Part shown: in pieces, positions 9,816-20,537 of the stretch
How positions within the stretch are numbered: the first letter of the stretch is position 1
Layout of the letters: every line of letters begins with the position of its first letter
Origin: Gracilariopsis chorda
Lineage: Eukaryota; Rhodophyta; Florideophyceae; Gracilariales; Gracilariaceae
DNA: 64,000 nucleotides
Direction of reading: 5' to 3'
NCBI GenBank assembly: GCA_003194525.1
Contig: NBIV01000078.1
Location: 1 to 64,000 of the forward strand
Made by a program: the position numbers and the translations under genes
The notes under the pieces: model-generated
Told to the model about the DNA's origin: nothing
Database searches by the model: none
Seen by the model: only the letters and a program-made list of their open reading frames with translations

Positions 9816-10454
9816 CTGTATCTTAACTAATATATCGGAAGGATGAGTTCTTTTAAAGTAAATACGAGGTTTGAAAGGTAGGAAAAGAGATTCTTGGTGT
9901 ATTTTAAAGGCGATTTAGAGGCATGGTTTTGAAGAGGCGGAATTTAACATTGACAAAATACGAAGTATAACCACATCTGCGTCTATCATGTACAAAATTA
10001 TAGTACAACATCTAGGAAGCTGCTACATCAGTTATGGTGCTAGAAGCGTCTCAACGCGTTTTAAAAAAGACGACAACTGCACAGAAATAGTCGTAAAACA
10101 GCTCAGAAAAGCAATTTGGACAGTTTATTTCGATTTCTGACACACTGAAAATAACATGAAACGCTCGGCATTTCTTGATAGTTCTCAAAACGATCTGCAG
10201 CAAAATATATAGAACATATTAGGCGGAAGAAGATCTAAAAACTGTTCAAGGAAAAAAAGATCACGACCGGCTCTTAGGGTCGTTTTTCTGCTTCCTTGAG
10301 AGGCGACGCCGAGTTACAAAAGCTCTTGTCCAGCACAAAATCTGGCAGAACCTCTCCGGTCCCTGTTTTGCCCTTCCGTTAAGGTTAGGATAACTTTCAA
10401 TCTCATAAGGTAGAGATGCACTCTCGATCACTCTCAGATTGATCTCTCTAAGAT
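9816..10454. other. Intergenic, no gene recognised
   Basis: AT-richer unique-looking DNA between E1 and copia relic A. A short minus-strand open frame at 10261-10473 has no recognisable features. I see no RNA gene. Confidence 0.5.
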
Positions 10455-10566
10455 TGTGGCGACGCGCACACACCTGGGCTCATTCCAGGAGCTCATCCGC
10501 CCATAAAGACACCCAGCGTCACCACTTTGACCGCGGCCGTTCATGGACATCTGTTCTGTCACCATA
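10455..10566 (+). repeat. 5' LTR of copia relic A
   Basis: Begins TGTGGCGACGCGCACACACC. The text from GTGGCGACGCGC to CATCTGTTCT recurs in the 3' LTR with scattered differences. It is shorter than the 3' copy. It is followed directly by the primer site at 10567. Confidence 0.7.
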
Positions 10567-10580
10567 GGTTATGGACCCAG
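10567..10580 (+). other. Primer binding site, half-tRNA(iMet) type (relic A)
   Basis: GGTTATGGACCCAG differs by one base from GGTTATGGGCCCAG, the complement of the anticodon arm of eukaryotic initiator tRNA-Met. Drosophila copia is known to prime from the 5' half of that tRNA. The ATG of gag lies inside the site. Confidence 0.65.
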
Positions 10581-13050
10581 GAGACGCTCAGATCACCGCC
10601 AGACTCTCAAGATTCCCTCAACGAAAGAGCAGATCTAATAAACACTCTTATCATCAGGATTTCCTTCACAACTGCCAAATTCTTCACGAAGAATCATTCT
10701 TCTCCAGGCTCTGAGTCTTTGCCATTTCCCCCAGCTCTACTCCATCTATTATGGACACTCTCTCTCAGAGTTCTTAGCCCACTATCTCAAACACCAACTT
10801 CGAAATCTTTAAAGACGCTTTAGTTATCAACGCCGCCTTGCTAGATGGTGAATCTCTTCTCCAATATGACATCGCAGCTCCAGTGGACCCTCCTGCTGCT
10901 GCCTCTCATACTAAGAAAGTCTATAAGGTGAAAGTGTTGACTATGCAAAGCCTTCCAAACAGTATCATGGAAAAAATTCCCACTGACATTCTCGCAAAGT
11001 CTCACGTGCACCCTAACCATCCCAGAACAACAGATCATTTCTCAACACTATCTCAACACTGTTAGAGCCTCTCTCGTTCATAGCCATGCCCCACTAACAT
11101 ATTGGCACGAAGGCTCCACTGACGCTGGCTTTAAGTACAACATCATATACCACTCCTCTATTCGAAACCTGCCTTACACCATATAGTTCGGTCAACATCC
11201 TCAAATCCAACACATCTTTCCCTCTGGCCAGCTTTGTACTATTCCTCGCCTGCAGTCCCATAGAAAGAAACTGCAACGCCGTGCAGACCCTGTGCGGTAC
11301 CTTCACCCGGTAATTAGAATCCACGTCAAAGTCTGGAACATACTACTTAATCGAGAACAATCCTGCCATGCAATTGACTTTCAACCCTACCACCCCACCG
11401 ATTATCCATGCACCAACCTCTTTCGCTCATTCCACGCTCTCCCCTTGAAATTAACCCATACATCTCAACACCCACGATTAAGACAGGAAGCCTGTCGCTA
11501 TCCTGATGCACACTATTGGGCCATTGCTCACGACGCCGAACTCGATGAGCTTGACGACATGTGTGCCATACACTGGATGTCCGACCTTCCACCCCACACC
11601 AAAACCATTCCCACTACAACGCAATACCGGTACAAAATCTCTCCCACCAATGACATCACCGCTCGGAAGGCCCGCTGTGCGGTTCGTGGAGATTTCATGA
11701 TCCACAATGAGCACTTCGATCCACAATCTCCTGCATCATACAATGTCGACAAAAACTGCTAATCGCACTCTCTTGTCACTTGCTGCAAAGCTCAACCTCC
11801 ACCTTGAACACATATACATGTAGCTTGTCTGCCTCCACGAAAAGTATGAGAACGACAAACCTGTCTTCATAGGCCACCACCCTGCATTGATGGCTTCTTC
11901 AAGCATAAGAAGCGTTCGGGTAAACTGATTGGCAACCTCTATGGCACACTCCCATCCTCTTTCATTTATACCAAAGGACCCTATCAATATCATACTGCCA
12001 ATAACTACACAACCTTGAAATCGAACTCCAACCTTTTTCACCGTCAGTACCCCGACGGATACATCCTCGTAGCTAAAACAACCGACGAATTTCTTGCCGC
12101 GTTGTCGCATCTCACGCTTCTCCAAGATCTCTCTGCAAACCATCGCTAGAAGTACACCATCAAAAATCTTGGCCACCCAACGAAATGCATTGGCTGGAAT
12201 TTCGAGTACTCCAAACATGGCTTTCGCCTTTATCAGAATCACCTCATAGACGAAGTTGCCTCTCTTCTCCGCCTCAATAACTGCAATTCCATCACTTCAC
12301 CCTTCACAGACGGGCTTCAACTTGCAAATTCCGTATTCTCACCATCGCTCTCCCCTGATGTTCAACAACTGTATCGAGCCGCCCTCGGCACCATCCGCTA
12401 TATCCCAGACTCCACACGCACTGCCATTGCCTTTCTGAGCAGTGCTTTTACTCTCACTCAATGAGAGCCTACTCAACACGACTAAATAATCTTCAAATGC
12501 CTCGTTCATTGCCTTTATACCACCAACACCTACGGATTATTCTTTTCCTACAGTCACCATCACCCGCTTGAGTGCTTCACCGGCGCTGACTATGCTGATA
12601 ATCGCTCGAATGGCCGGTCCATATCTGGTGAGATTATGTTTCTGAACATCTTGCTCATACTTTGGCACGGCTCTCTCCAATCTACCGTCAGCTTGTCAAC
12701 ATGTGAAGCCGAGTCTATTGCAGCGGCCCAAGCAGGGTAAGAGATTCTATGCATTCGTGGTTGGCTAGGCGAGCTTCAGTTCTTCCCTTGCGCTTTCACT
12801 GTGATGAATGTTGATAAGCCAGCAGCAGTTCTGCTTTCTAACTCAAATGCTCGAACGTGACGGCGCAAACTATAGACACTTGTCATCCCTTTTTTCTCGA
12901 CGCTTTCGCTGCAAACATATCCATTTCAAGCATCTCCCATCTTCACTCATGCTTGCAGACGTTCTAACAAAACTTTTGGGCCACCCGCTTTCAAATTCTT
13001 ACTCGTCAGATTTGCCTCAATGACCCCTCGTCTCACGCGGTGGGGGGGAG

Positions 13051-13238
13051 TGTGGCGACGAGCGAAGACACTTGATTTCACCGGCACCGCGTGTTCTCTA
13101 TCTCTTTATGCTATACATACTTTCTTCGTGGCGACGCGCACACACCTGGCCACATTCCTGGAGCTCATCCACCCATAAAGACACCCAGGGTCACCAACAT
13201 GACCGGCGCTGTCCCTGAGCATCTGTTCTAACCACAAA
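13051..13238 (+). repeat. 3' LTR of copia relic A, with preceding polypurine tract
   Basis: The tract GGTGGGGGGGAG ends at 13050 and is followed by TGTGGCGACGAGCG. The LTR then repeats GTGGCGACGCGCACACACC from 13128 and ends near ACCACAAA. The right border is estimated from where similarity to the 5' copy stops. Confidence 0.65.
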
Positions 13239-14169
13239 GGTTCCAAAATATATGAAAACCACTACGATTATTGGCCGGTCCCAACGCAGATATTGAGCAC
13301 TGCCGTAAAGCTAGTGCAGAAAATGGCGACCATAATATGGATCCAAGCGATCATGAGCAGATTGCGGATCGCCGGCGTTTGACAGATTGAGTGACGGAGA
13401 GCCCTTTGAGTCGGAAACAGGTGAGTTCTGAAACTCGACAGGGTTTGAGCTCTCTGGTTCCATGAAAGAAGAACTGATTTGATTGGTCCAAGATCGGAAC
13501 CAGATTCTTTCACGCCTTTACTTTCCACGGCCATGGACGCCTCTATCTCAGCGATAGAACTATTCGCCATTGCATTGAGTTATTTCTGTTGCAAATTTGC
13601 GTTGATTTCTGGAAGACAAACCACCGTAAGCAACTAATTTTGCTTTTCAATAGCAAGGAATTGCTCCGCTACTACGTTTTGCTTCCTTACGGCCCTTGCC
13701 ATCTCCCCTATTCTCTTTACACCCCTCTCTGGGTGCCTTCAACTGATTGGCCGTAAATTGTACCCACTTGCTTCGAATGACTGTTTTGTGACTAGTACAT
13801 TTGCACATTCTTTTGGATGCTCAATTGAATGGTTTTTTCAAAACAAGTGTCTATAACATAGAGAACTGGTAGAATTGCTCTAAGCTAGGCGTAGATCGCG
13901 GCAGCAACTGCTTTTTGGAGATGATCACTGTCGCTGTCGACGTTTCTCTTATCAACTACGCCTTACACGGCTCCGGATTTAAACGTTTTATTAGTGAAAT
14001 GTAGCAGGCAAATGCAGGTCTTTTTACTTCGGGATAACGGCTGTGAACGTAGTACCACTGCGTTCTCTGCAAACTGCACCTGCAGTCTGCGGTCAGCGCG
14101 CCTTACCAAGGCGTAGCTGTCGCCTAAGGGTGGGCGGAGTGGGAATAGGGCAGCCGCAAAGGGTCCAGA
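13239..14169. other. Intergenic, no gene recognised
   Basis: Unique-looking DNA. A 100-residue open frame on the minus strand (13268-13570) has no family signature and no promoter that I can see, so I do not call it. Confidence 0.5.
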
Positions 14170-14300
14170 GGAGCGGAGCGGATCGAAGCTTGTCGGAGCC
14201 GACTGAGAGCACGGACACGGCGCCAGCGCTCTATATTGTTTACTCCGTGCTCACACTGGCTCCAAACTGTTTCTCAGATCCATTTCGACCGCTCCGCTCC
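14170..14300. repeat. Foldback (hairpin) repeat, MITE-like
   Basis: The left arm starts GGAGCGGAGCGGATCGAA (14170-14187). The right arm ends TTCGACCGCTCCGCTCC (14284-14300), its near-perfect reverse complement. Inner parts also pair: GGAGCCGACTGAGAGCACGGA against TCCGTGCTCACACTGGCTCC. The whole 131 bp can fold into one imperfect hairpin. No clear target duplication was found, so classification as a MITE is tentative. Confidence 0.55.
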
Positions 14301-14620
14301 GTTAAATCTTCTTCCATAGAAATACTAGAAAATGAAGGCATTTTTCGTGCCTCAGATCTGAACACGATTTTATCCAAATGCGCTGATTTCTAGATACTTT
14401 CGGTACAGTTCATGGATCTGAGCGCAGAAGAACTGGGGCTGGAGATAAGATTAAATTACGGATTTTATACTGTAGTAGATACCTGCAATTAGCTCAACAT
14501 CAGATTGTTTGCAAATGTGTTGGCGTAACAGCGAATTGACAACCCCAATGCCCGTGAACATTAATTAGCCTACGGGATGGCTGCTGGTATGAAACGTCAC
14601 ACACAGCACGCCTACCAATG

Positions 14621-15082
14621 TTATTTTTCAGTTGGCAAAACATACGACTTAGCAACCAACACCTCATACTCCGATTTTCGGTATACCTTCCATCCAGTGC
14701 CAACGTAAATGCATTTATCCAACGGGAAGACCTTGCCAGGGAGCATTTCTGATTCATGTTTGGCATGGCCGACGTAGAACGGAAGCCCATCCTGACGATG
14801 GCCACCGTCAATAGCGCCGTTCGGCACTTCGCCGTTGCTTGCCGGGATCCACAGAAGCTCATCCGGCTTGTCGCACACCAGCAGCTCGCAGGGCGACACG
14901 TTGTTCTCCTTGCCGTTCCATGGGATATACGAGGTGCCATTGTGGAACTTGCCGATCGCCAATTCGCCCCCGATTTCTCCGCGTGCGACGTACGTCTTGC
15001 TGCCATTCCCGCGATAACCAGCCTCGACGAGGTTTGCAGGCTGCGGGCCGCCAGAGTACGTTACCCATTTTAGAGAGGCCAT
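14621..15082 (-). CDS. DM9-repeat (DUF3421-like) protein
   Basis: A 153-residue intact protein made of two tandem DM9-type repeats, residues about 6-75 (WVTYSGG ... YVARGEIGGELAIGKF ... SYIPWNGKE) and about 79-145 (WIPASNGEVPNGAIDGG ... FYVGHAKHESEMLPGKV ... YEVLV). Both repeats keep the opening Trp, the Gly/Tyr-Val core and the GK turn. DM9 proteins are known from insects, molluscs and other eukaryotes; one oyster member is a mannose-binding lectin with a role in pathogen recognition, and mosquito members respond to pathogens. There is no signal peptide, so it is probably cytosolic. The frame is open upstream to 15166, but a TATAAAAG box at 15185-15192 would put transcription start near 15155. 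The first ATG after it is MASLKW at 15082, which also begins the conserved repeat. Carbohydrate binding or defence is an inference from the family. Confidence 0.88.
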   Translation of the reverse strand: MASLKWVTYSGGPQPANLVEAGYRGNGSKTYVARGEIGGELAIGKFHNGTSYIPWNGKENNVSPCELLVCDKPDELLWIPASNGEVPNGAIDGGHRQDGLPFYVGHAKHESEMLPGKVFPLDKCIYVGTGWKVYRKSEYEVLVAKSYVLPTEK

Positions 15083-15184
15083 GTTGATCTTCGGGATGAG
15101 TGATGTGGATGATGAGACTTCGGCTGGGTGGGGGATACCAGGTGTGATCAGGTGAAGGTGGGGCATGTGGGAGGCAGAAGCGGG

Positions 15185-15192
15185 CTTTTATA
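15185..15192 (-). promoter_or_regulatory. TATA box of the DM9 gene
   Basis: TATAAAAG on the minus strand, about 103 bases upstream of the chosen ATG. It decides the start codon, because the farther upstream ATG at 15166 would lie only about 20 bases from the box. Confidence 0.65.
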
Positions 15193-15199
15193 CTGTCGC

Positions 15200-16378
15200 C
15201 AAACGGGTTATGTTGAGACTGGATTCTGAAGAAGTATCTCTCTTGCCGAGATGTGAATACTCCTGCTCTGAATTTGCTGTGGATGCAAACAGTAAGGAAG
15301 ATGCACAGAACAGTAAAGCACGAGAGTACGGTAAGCAAGACGCTCACGTGTGCAACTGCTCCCCTGATGTACTGTATCTAGCGAACATGGGCGAGGGGTT
15401 GGCGTCTGTTTCGAAGCTGCCCCAGTGGGAGAGGGTTCAAAGATGCCTGCAGAAATTACTGAAGAAAGTGGTTCATCGTAATCTCTTATAGGCACACTAC
15501 CCCTTCGTAATTCAGTTTACTGAGCTATAGATGTAACTTAAACTTCGTACTCGTCTGCTTTGTGAACCGTTTTGTTTCTCCAAATCGACATGCCATCCTT
15601 GCTGGCAACCCTTACTCCTGTAGTCACAAGATTCAAAAATAGACGATGGATGCAAAGCAAACTCATGACGATTATCGAGCGCTATTTCCTAACGATGGAT
15701 GCAAGGCAAACTCCAGGATGCCGAGCTAACCAGGGTTCCCGGTATGTCTGACAACATTCGGCATCTTTCAGTACGCTTATCCTAAAAACCCTCGGGGCAC
15801 GGTCAGATGTGACTGTGCCATCAGTTACGAAGGTACTGTACCTTCATACCGAAGGTCGCCAAAAAGATGTTTCGACCCAATTTTGGTTCCGCGGAGCCTT
15901 CGCAGCAGACACTTCGTCGTGATGCACCCATGCGTCAAACGCTTTTGAACTTCTTCTTCACGGCCCTCGCACGGCGCGTTGTGTGCTCGTACAGTATCGC
16001 TATCCTGCGCACTGTTTGTGTACATCAAACGAGTCAAATCCTTCTCACTGTCTATGCTTCAAAAGCCATTTCCACTCGCGACATGTTTCCCCTTGTCCAT
16101 TCTTGTCCGGACTAGATACATGTGCTGAGAAATTAAGCATATTGCTATCGAACGCCCGAAAACTGAGGAATGTTTGACAGGAGCTAGATTTGGCATTGAT
16201 GAACCTGAACCGAGGCTTTCATTAATTGCTCATTGGGCATTGAATTTGCGCACTCACTTCACAAATCAACCATACCTATCCATGAGAGACAACTGTGTCA
16301 CACACACTGAGCATTTCTTTATCACGGAGTAATACAACGTCGATGCTAGAAGTTCTCCATATGCTTTACTGATCTTGG
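15200..16378. other. Intergenic, no gene recognised; one short direct repeat
   Basis: No convincing coding region. A 22-bp direct repeat, ACGATGGATGCAAAGCAAAC-type, lies at 15643-15664 and 15692-15713 with one mismatch. Confidence 0.5.
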
Positions 16379-16472
16379 AACCCTTCACATAGATGTTCAA
16401 TCGATGTTGATTGCAGGCAAGTAATATTTTCCTACACTTAATATCGTCTTAAGCTATGAGTCGTAACAAATC
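16379..16472. repeat. 94-bp dispersed repeat, copy 1
   Basis: It matches 61153-61246 in the same orientation over 94 bp with six differences and no gap. The shared core includes TGTTCAATCGATGTTGATTG and CACTTAATATCGTCTTAAGC. This copy starts only 4 bases beyond the stop codon of the minus-strand cysteine-rich gene, so it is that gene's 3' flank, probably its 3' UTR. Confidence 0.9.
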
Positions 16473-16476
16473 ACAG

Positions 16477-17286
16477 TCACAGAGACGTCAGAGGATCACG
16501 CTGTATCTTCAGCTTGTCTACATCTTCAGGTACCCACACACCACATTGGAACTTTGCATCAGATTTAGCTCTTACCCGTTTGCAACACGACTGTGAAAGA
16601 TGCAATGCTAAGAGGTCAAAATCTCCGGGAGCGTTAATGCAAACATCGTGCAGCTGCATAGAAGCCTGAGAAGTGCACTGTTCTATTTCTTTGATTTCCT
16701 CGATCGAACTGCCAGGAGATGCATTTGTAGTGAAGTTACCGCGTCCAACCACCACATCAAAGGAGAAGAGGTTTGTCTTGTTCGGTTGTTCGCATTCACA
16801 GAGCCAGATACCACCCGTTTGGAACTGCGATACGATCGGAACAAGTCTAGTGCTACACTCTTCCGTAGAAAATGTAAACGGACTATTGTTTTGTTGTTCA
16901 TCTTGCGACAGAACGGTGCGGGAGCAGTTTTCCATTATGCGCTCGGCCTCGCTTTCAAAAAGAGCTCCATTCGTGACACAAAGTCCGGACAAGTACTCGC
17001 TATTGTGTTCAGCACAGCGTAAAAACGCCTCGCTTCGCCCCTGAGTATCGTTTTCTTTGGACGGCACGGCAAATCTCGCAAATCCGGTGTTAGATGCTTC
17101 TCTCCGGTCAAGCTGGTTCAGAGGGCATTTGCAGACCCACACATACACGTTAGTGCTTCCAATTTCGCGATTCATGTTCACTGGACATCGGTCAATAGAA
17201 GCATTCACGGCTGTTGCAATATGGCACACATTTGTACACAGAATGGCAACCTTTACGAGCAGCGGCAGATGACTGGCACTTTTCAT
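16477..17286 (-). CDS. Secreted cysteine-rich protein with two tandem copies of an undescribed domain
   Basis: 269 residues with an N-terminal signal peptide (about 1-27, hydrophobic LLVKVAILCTNVCHIATA). The mature part holds two copies of one cysteine pattern. Copy 1: C34, C52xC54 (CKC), C91, C103, C121. Copy 2: C144, C163xC165 (CEC), C204, C216, C234-C235, plus C248. Spacing is C-x17/18-C-x-C-x36/38-C-x11-C-x17-C. A single copy with the same spacing occurs in the unlinked gene at 57542-57934, so the pattern is conserved. Several N-glycosylation sites (NAS, NKT, NFT) fit an extracellular protein. I recognise no known family. Even cysteine numbers suggest a disulfide-bonded extracellular module; ligand and role are unknown. 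A TATA-like box lies 97 bases upstream, and a dispersed repeat lies directly downstream. Confidence 0.82.
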   Translation of the reverse strand: MKSASHLPLLVKVAILCTNVCHIATAVNASIDRCPVNMNREIGSTNVYVWVCKCPLNQLDRREASNTGFARFAVPSKENDTQGRSEAFLRCAEHNSEYLSGLCVTNGALFESEAERIMENCSRTVLSQDEQQNNSPFTFSTEECSTRLVPIVSQFQTGGIWLCECEQPNKTNLFSFDVVVGRGNFTTNASPGSSIEEIKEIEQCTSQASMQLHDVCINAPGDFDLLALHLSQSCCKRVRAKSDAKFQCGVWVPEDVDKLKIQRDPLTSL

Positions 17287-17382
17287 TGAGAGACCGGTTC
17301 ACAGGAGTGACGCAGACGTTAGATATCTTTCTTCGTTATGAGGGACAATATGGTACGACCCGACCACTTGATGGGGACACGG

Positions 17383-17391
17383 TATATTTAT
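17383..17391 (-). promoter_or_regulatory. TATA-like box of the 16477-17286 gene
   Basis: ATAAATATA on the minus strand, about 97 bases upstream of the ATG at 17286. The spacing is close to that seen for the DM9 gene. Confidence 0.5.
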
Positions 17392-19015
17392 CCGCAAGCT
17401 TTGTGCAATTTTGAGTGTGATAGAAAGGTTCCACGAGTTGTGAGTCCGTATCTAAGTCGGCGCGATGTTGCCCTTTGAACGATTTTGAGCAGGGTTGAGA
17501 CTTCTGTGTTTGACACTCTTCTTTACCATTTGAACCACTCATGTTCAAGAGTTTTGAAGGAGGGGAGAAATTCTTCGATAGGAGCTCCTACAGCACCATG
17601 CTTTCGGAATTACACGCACTGAAATTGTGGCCGTAAACATACCTTCATGAATAGAAGATATTTGATTAATTGAGAACATTGATTGGGAGATTATAAGTGA
17701 ACTGGTGAGCTACTCGGAGGGCAGCCTGTAACCTAAACTTAGTGTTTCGTGGGGTCCTGATCATTCGCTAGAAGATATTTCAAGGGGCCATTCCAGCGGT
17801 ATGTACTCTTCTCGCATGGGCTTCCGACAGATTTGAGAAGTTCATGTATGCGCAGTGAAGGTGACATCTCATCTGCAATCGTAATCGGCGTACGAATCTG
17901 CCGGGAGTCCGTGTAGATCTCTTGGGGGATGAGGCTTTACTTCTATAGGGATACTATATTACTTTTGGGATAGCAAAGTCTGTCAGTGACGGACCTGTTC
18001 AACGCTGCACTTCATTCCTGTTTTCTCCGTGACGGACTTGTACGTGTTTTCACAACCGGTGGTAGAAAACGTGGCGACGATAAGAACCAGAAAGTGAAAT
18101 ACCAACCGCTGTAGACCAAACAGTGGAGTGGATGACACCTAGAAATCTTCAACCGCAGAGTCGGCCGGGCAGTAGATTTTCAAGGGCACCGAAGAAATGG
18201 ATTTATTTGAGCCAATTTTGGTTGTGAAGAGCTGCAGGAAGTCTGGCCGGCGCCACTTTGGCGGAGGCGATCTTCGTTGTTGTTCCCTTGATCAACTAAG
18301 GTATCGATCGTGTTCGATATATGATATCCTGTAGCACTTCAAGTTAACCGCCCACCACTGCCGGGAACAGGATGTATCCTCTGGGTCATCCTATAGGATC
18401 TCAGTCTTCTGAGAACTTTGTGAAGGTTTGTTAACCTCCACCTCCCCTCTTTTCCAAAAGTAAAAGATGTGTCGCTTGGCAATAGGGTGAAGGCGAACAT
18501 TAAAGCATACTACTAGTAGGGATGAGGCCTAATTAAACAAATATAATTGTTTGGATCGTCCTCAATCAATTTAGATTTGAGAAAGCACATGTGTGCGGAC
18601 GAAATCGTGAAAGAGAATACAACTCTTCTGCTATCAAGTGCAACTGCTAGTCCTTGTTGTACACTCTGACTGAGCTGATTTTGTCGTGCAAATTGGAGAT
18701 ACAGCGTGTGATTGCCAGTCCGCTAAAGAACTGGGAGAACTATTGTTCGACTTCACTAGAAAAATAAATTCTGAATAGAAACACGAAAACGTGCACACAA
18801 AAACACAAACGGAACAGAAGGTCACGAACTCACGGAATTTACAGGCCAAAGCGCAAACAAAGACGTTCCGCAGCAAACGCTCGTTGCGTTGCGAAACGTG
18901 CTGAAGCAGCGTGGCACGTCCAATGGAGCTCATCACCTGGAACGGCAAGTCTTTTCGGCAACCATGAACGTTCAAGAGCAGCTGCTTGCTATTCTTGTCA
19001 GGAGTTCAGTTCTGA
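17392..19015. other. Intergenic, no gene recognised
   Basis: Only short open frames. The longest (18634-18975, minus, 113 residues) is Cys/Ser-rich without a recognisable domain. I see no RNA gene or clear repeat border. Confidence 0.45.
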
Positions 19016-19917
19016 CCAGGGTTGCGTTCCAATTAATTGCAATCGACAGATTAAATCAGAGATTGCGATCTCTCTGCGCGATTGCAATCTGATGGCAGTG
19101 TGAACGGCATTCTCTCGATTAGATTGCATTCCAATATTGCAACTAGTCGTTACCACTCGAAACTCACTGTTTCATAAACTTCCAAGCCGTTAAAACCATG
19201 TTTTTCAAACGGCCACATATAACTACAGTCAGCGCAAGGCTCATGTGCCCAAGCGACTTAAGATCATGAAGCTGATACCAATATCACATTTTTTTGCTCT
19301 TCGTCTTTCTTCTCAAAGAAATCAAGATGAGCACCCTACTTTCACCTCCAACCCCAAAACAAGTTGTCTACGCACTAGCCAAGTACGTTCGCACAGAAAA
19401 CAGGCACATTAAATGCAAAACAGTTGGGAATATCCAACGAGACCACTTAGTATTTCAATGTCCAAATGTGTACCGCAAAGAAAAGGAGTGCGAAATTCTA
19501 TGCCAAAAGAACAAAGGCTTTAACAACCCGGCAAGGCACTTCAAAGCTTGGGTTCCATTGCTAACGTAGAGCACTTTTAGTCTATTGCGGACAAGATTCA
19601 TACGGATGATCATATGCGGATGACTCCACAACTGTTTGAGTCTATTATATTCCTTCGTGTGAATGAACAATTTTTGGGACTTTTATTCAGTTCAGGAAGC
19701 TTGTGTTCTTTCTATGAATGAGCGTGAGTGTGTAGTCACTAAGATTGCAATCGGGACTGCTTATGGTAAAGAGATTTCAATAAGAATTGGGATTGCTGTG
19801 AGAAGCAGCAATCACCTTCCCATCATTTTGGTTGCATGCCTGGTTCTGACACGTTCCATTCATTGCTGTTCTTGCATATTTATTTGTATGCACTCGATCC
19901 AAGTATCAAGAGTTTAA
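19016..19917 (+). mobile_element. Possible DNA-transposon relic (hAT-like?), low confidence
   Basis: The left border would start near CAGGGTTGCGTTCC (19017), which resembles hAT termini. The next 130 bp hold repeated GATTGCAATC-type motifs in both orientations, as in subterminal repeats. An open frame (19294-19569) contains CEILCQKNKGFNNPARHFK, whose C-x3-C-x11-H spacing recalls a BED-like zinc finger. Farther on, another plus-strand frame (about 19,600) reads MTPQLFESIIFLRVNEQF, which looks like a fragment of a transposase end. A matching right terminal repeat was not found, so family and borders are uncertain. Confidence 0.3.
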
Positions 19918-20537
19918 AGTGGCTGTGAGTTAAACAAAGCGTGCGTGGAAATCCCCATCTAGACGTTTCGGCTGGGTCTCCCTAACCCAAGCGAACGACA
20001 AACCTGTGGGCGTCGCATGTTCCTTTTTGTCGAGCTGGAGCGCTCGGATTTGCTGAATCGTATTTTGGGAGGGAGCTGCTTTGTGCTACGAATCCGATAA
20101 CGTGATCAAATGTGACATAGCTTACAGTGCACAAGATAGTGAAAGCTGGAGCCCCAGAGGCACTGAAACTGAATGTTTTTACGAGAAGCAGTTCCGATGA
20201 ATGTTAAGTACTGGGCGTCTCCTGAAACCGCACATACACAGATTTAAAAGAATATACAGTAACAGCCTGTCCTATTAGGCAGTCCTATCACTAACCTTGC
20301 GTACCCCTCAGACGTAGCTCAATGAGCTCGGCGCGCTGTTTGCACTGCTCGTGCTGCTGACGCAGGATACTTCAAGCATTTGATTTTACTATACAATAAT
20401 TGGGACGGGACCCAGCCGGCCCGGAAAAGCGAAGGGAATCAGCAGATAGAGATTCATTCGCTCCTCGTTTCCCTCTCTGTGCGCTCCACAGCAAAGTCCT
20501 CCAGCGCAACCATGGTCAACTCCACCCTAGTCATAGG
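19918..20537. other. Intergenic or unrecognised 5' part of copia relic B
   Basis: No gene recognised. The 5' LTR of relic B would be expected here, but I see no LTR copy that repeats on its right side. Confidence 0.4.

Larger units (their letters stand above)
10455..13238 (+). mobile_element. Ty1/copia relic A
   Basis: A shrunken copia element with both LTRs still visible. Between them are an N-terminal gag start (MDPGDAQITARL from 10571), copia-type reverse transcriptase remnants (about 11480-12450, with CIGWNFEYSKHGFR-type text) and RNase H (about 12540-13000, with STCEAESIAA and ADVLTKLLG). RT before RNase H, with the LSTCEAE signature, is Ty1/copia. The interior is less than half the usual size and is broken in many places. 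It is old. Confidence 0.85.

Noticed and set aside
13268-13570. 100-residue minus-strand frame next to copia relic A
   Set aside because: No family signature, promoter or second copy.
15083-15166. Longer N-terminus for the DM9 protein (start at 15166)
   Set aside because: That ATG is only about 20 bases from the TATA box, and the extra residues are not part of the DM9 repeat.
14859-15347. 162-residue minus-strand frame with a hydrophobic start upstream of the DM9 gene
   Set aside because: It starts upstream of the TATA box of the DM9 gene and then runs in another frame through it. Only the first ~25 residues look like a membrane segment.
18634-18975. 113-residue minus-strand frame
   Set aside because: No signal peptide, domain or repeat partner; its cysteines do not match the spacing of the secreted family.
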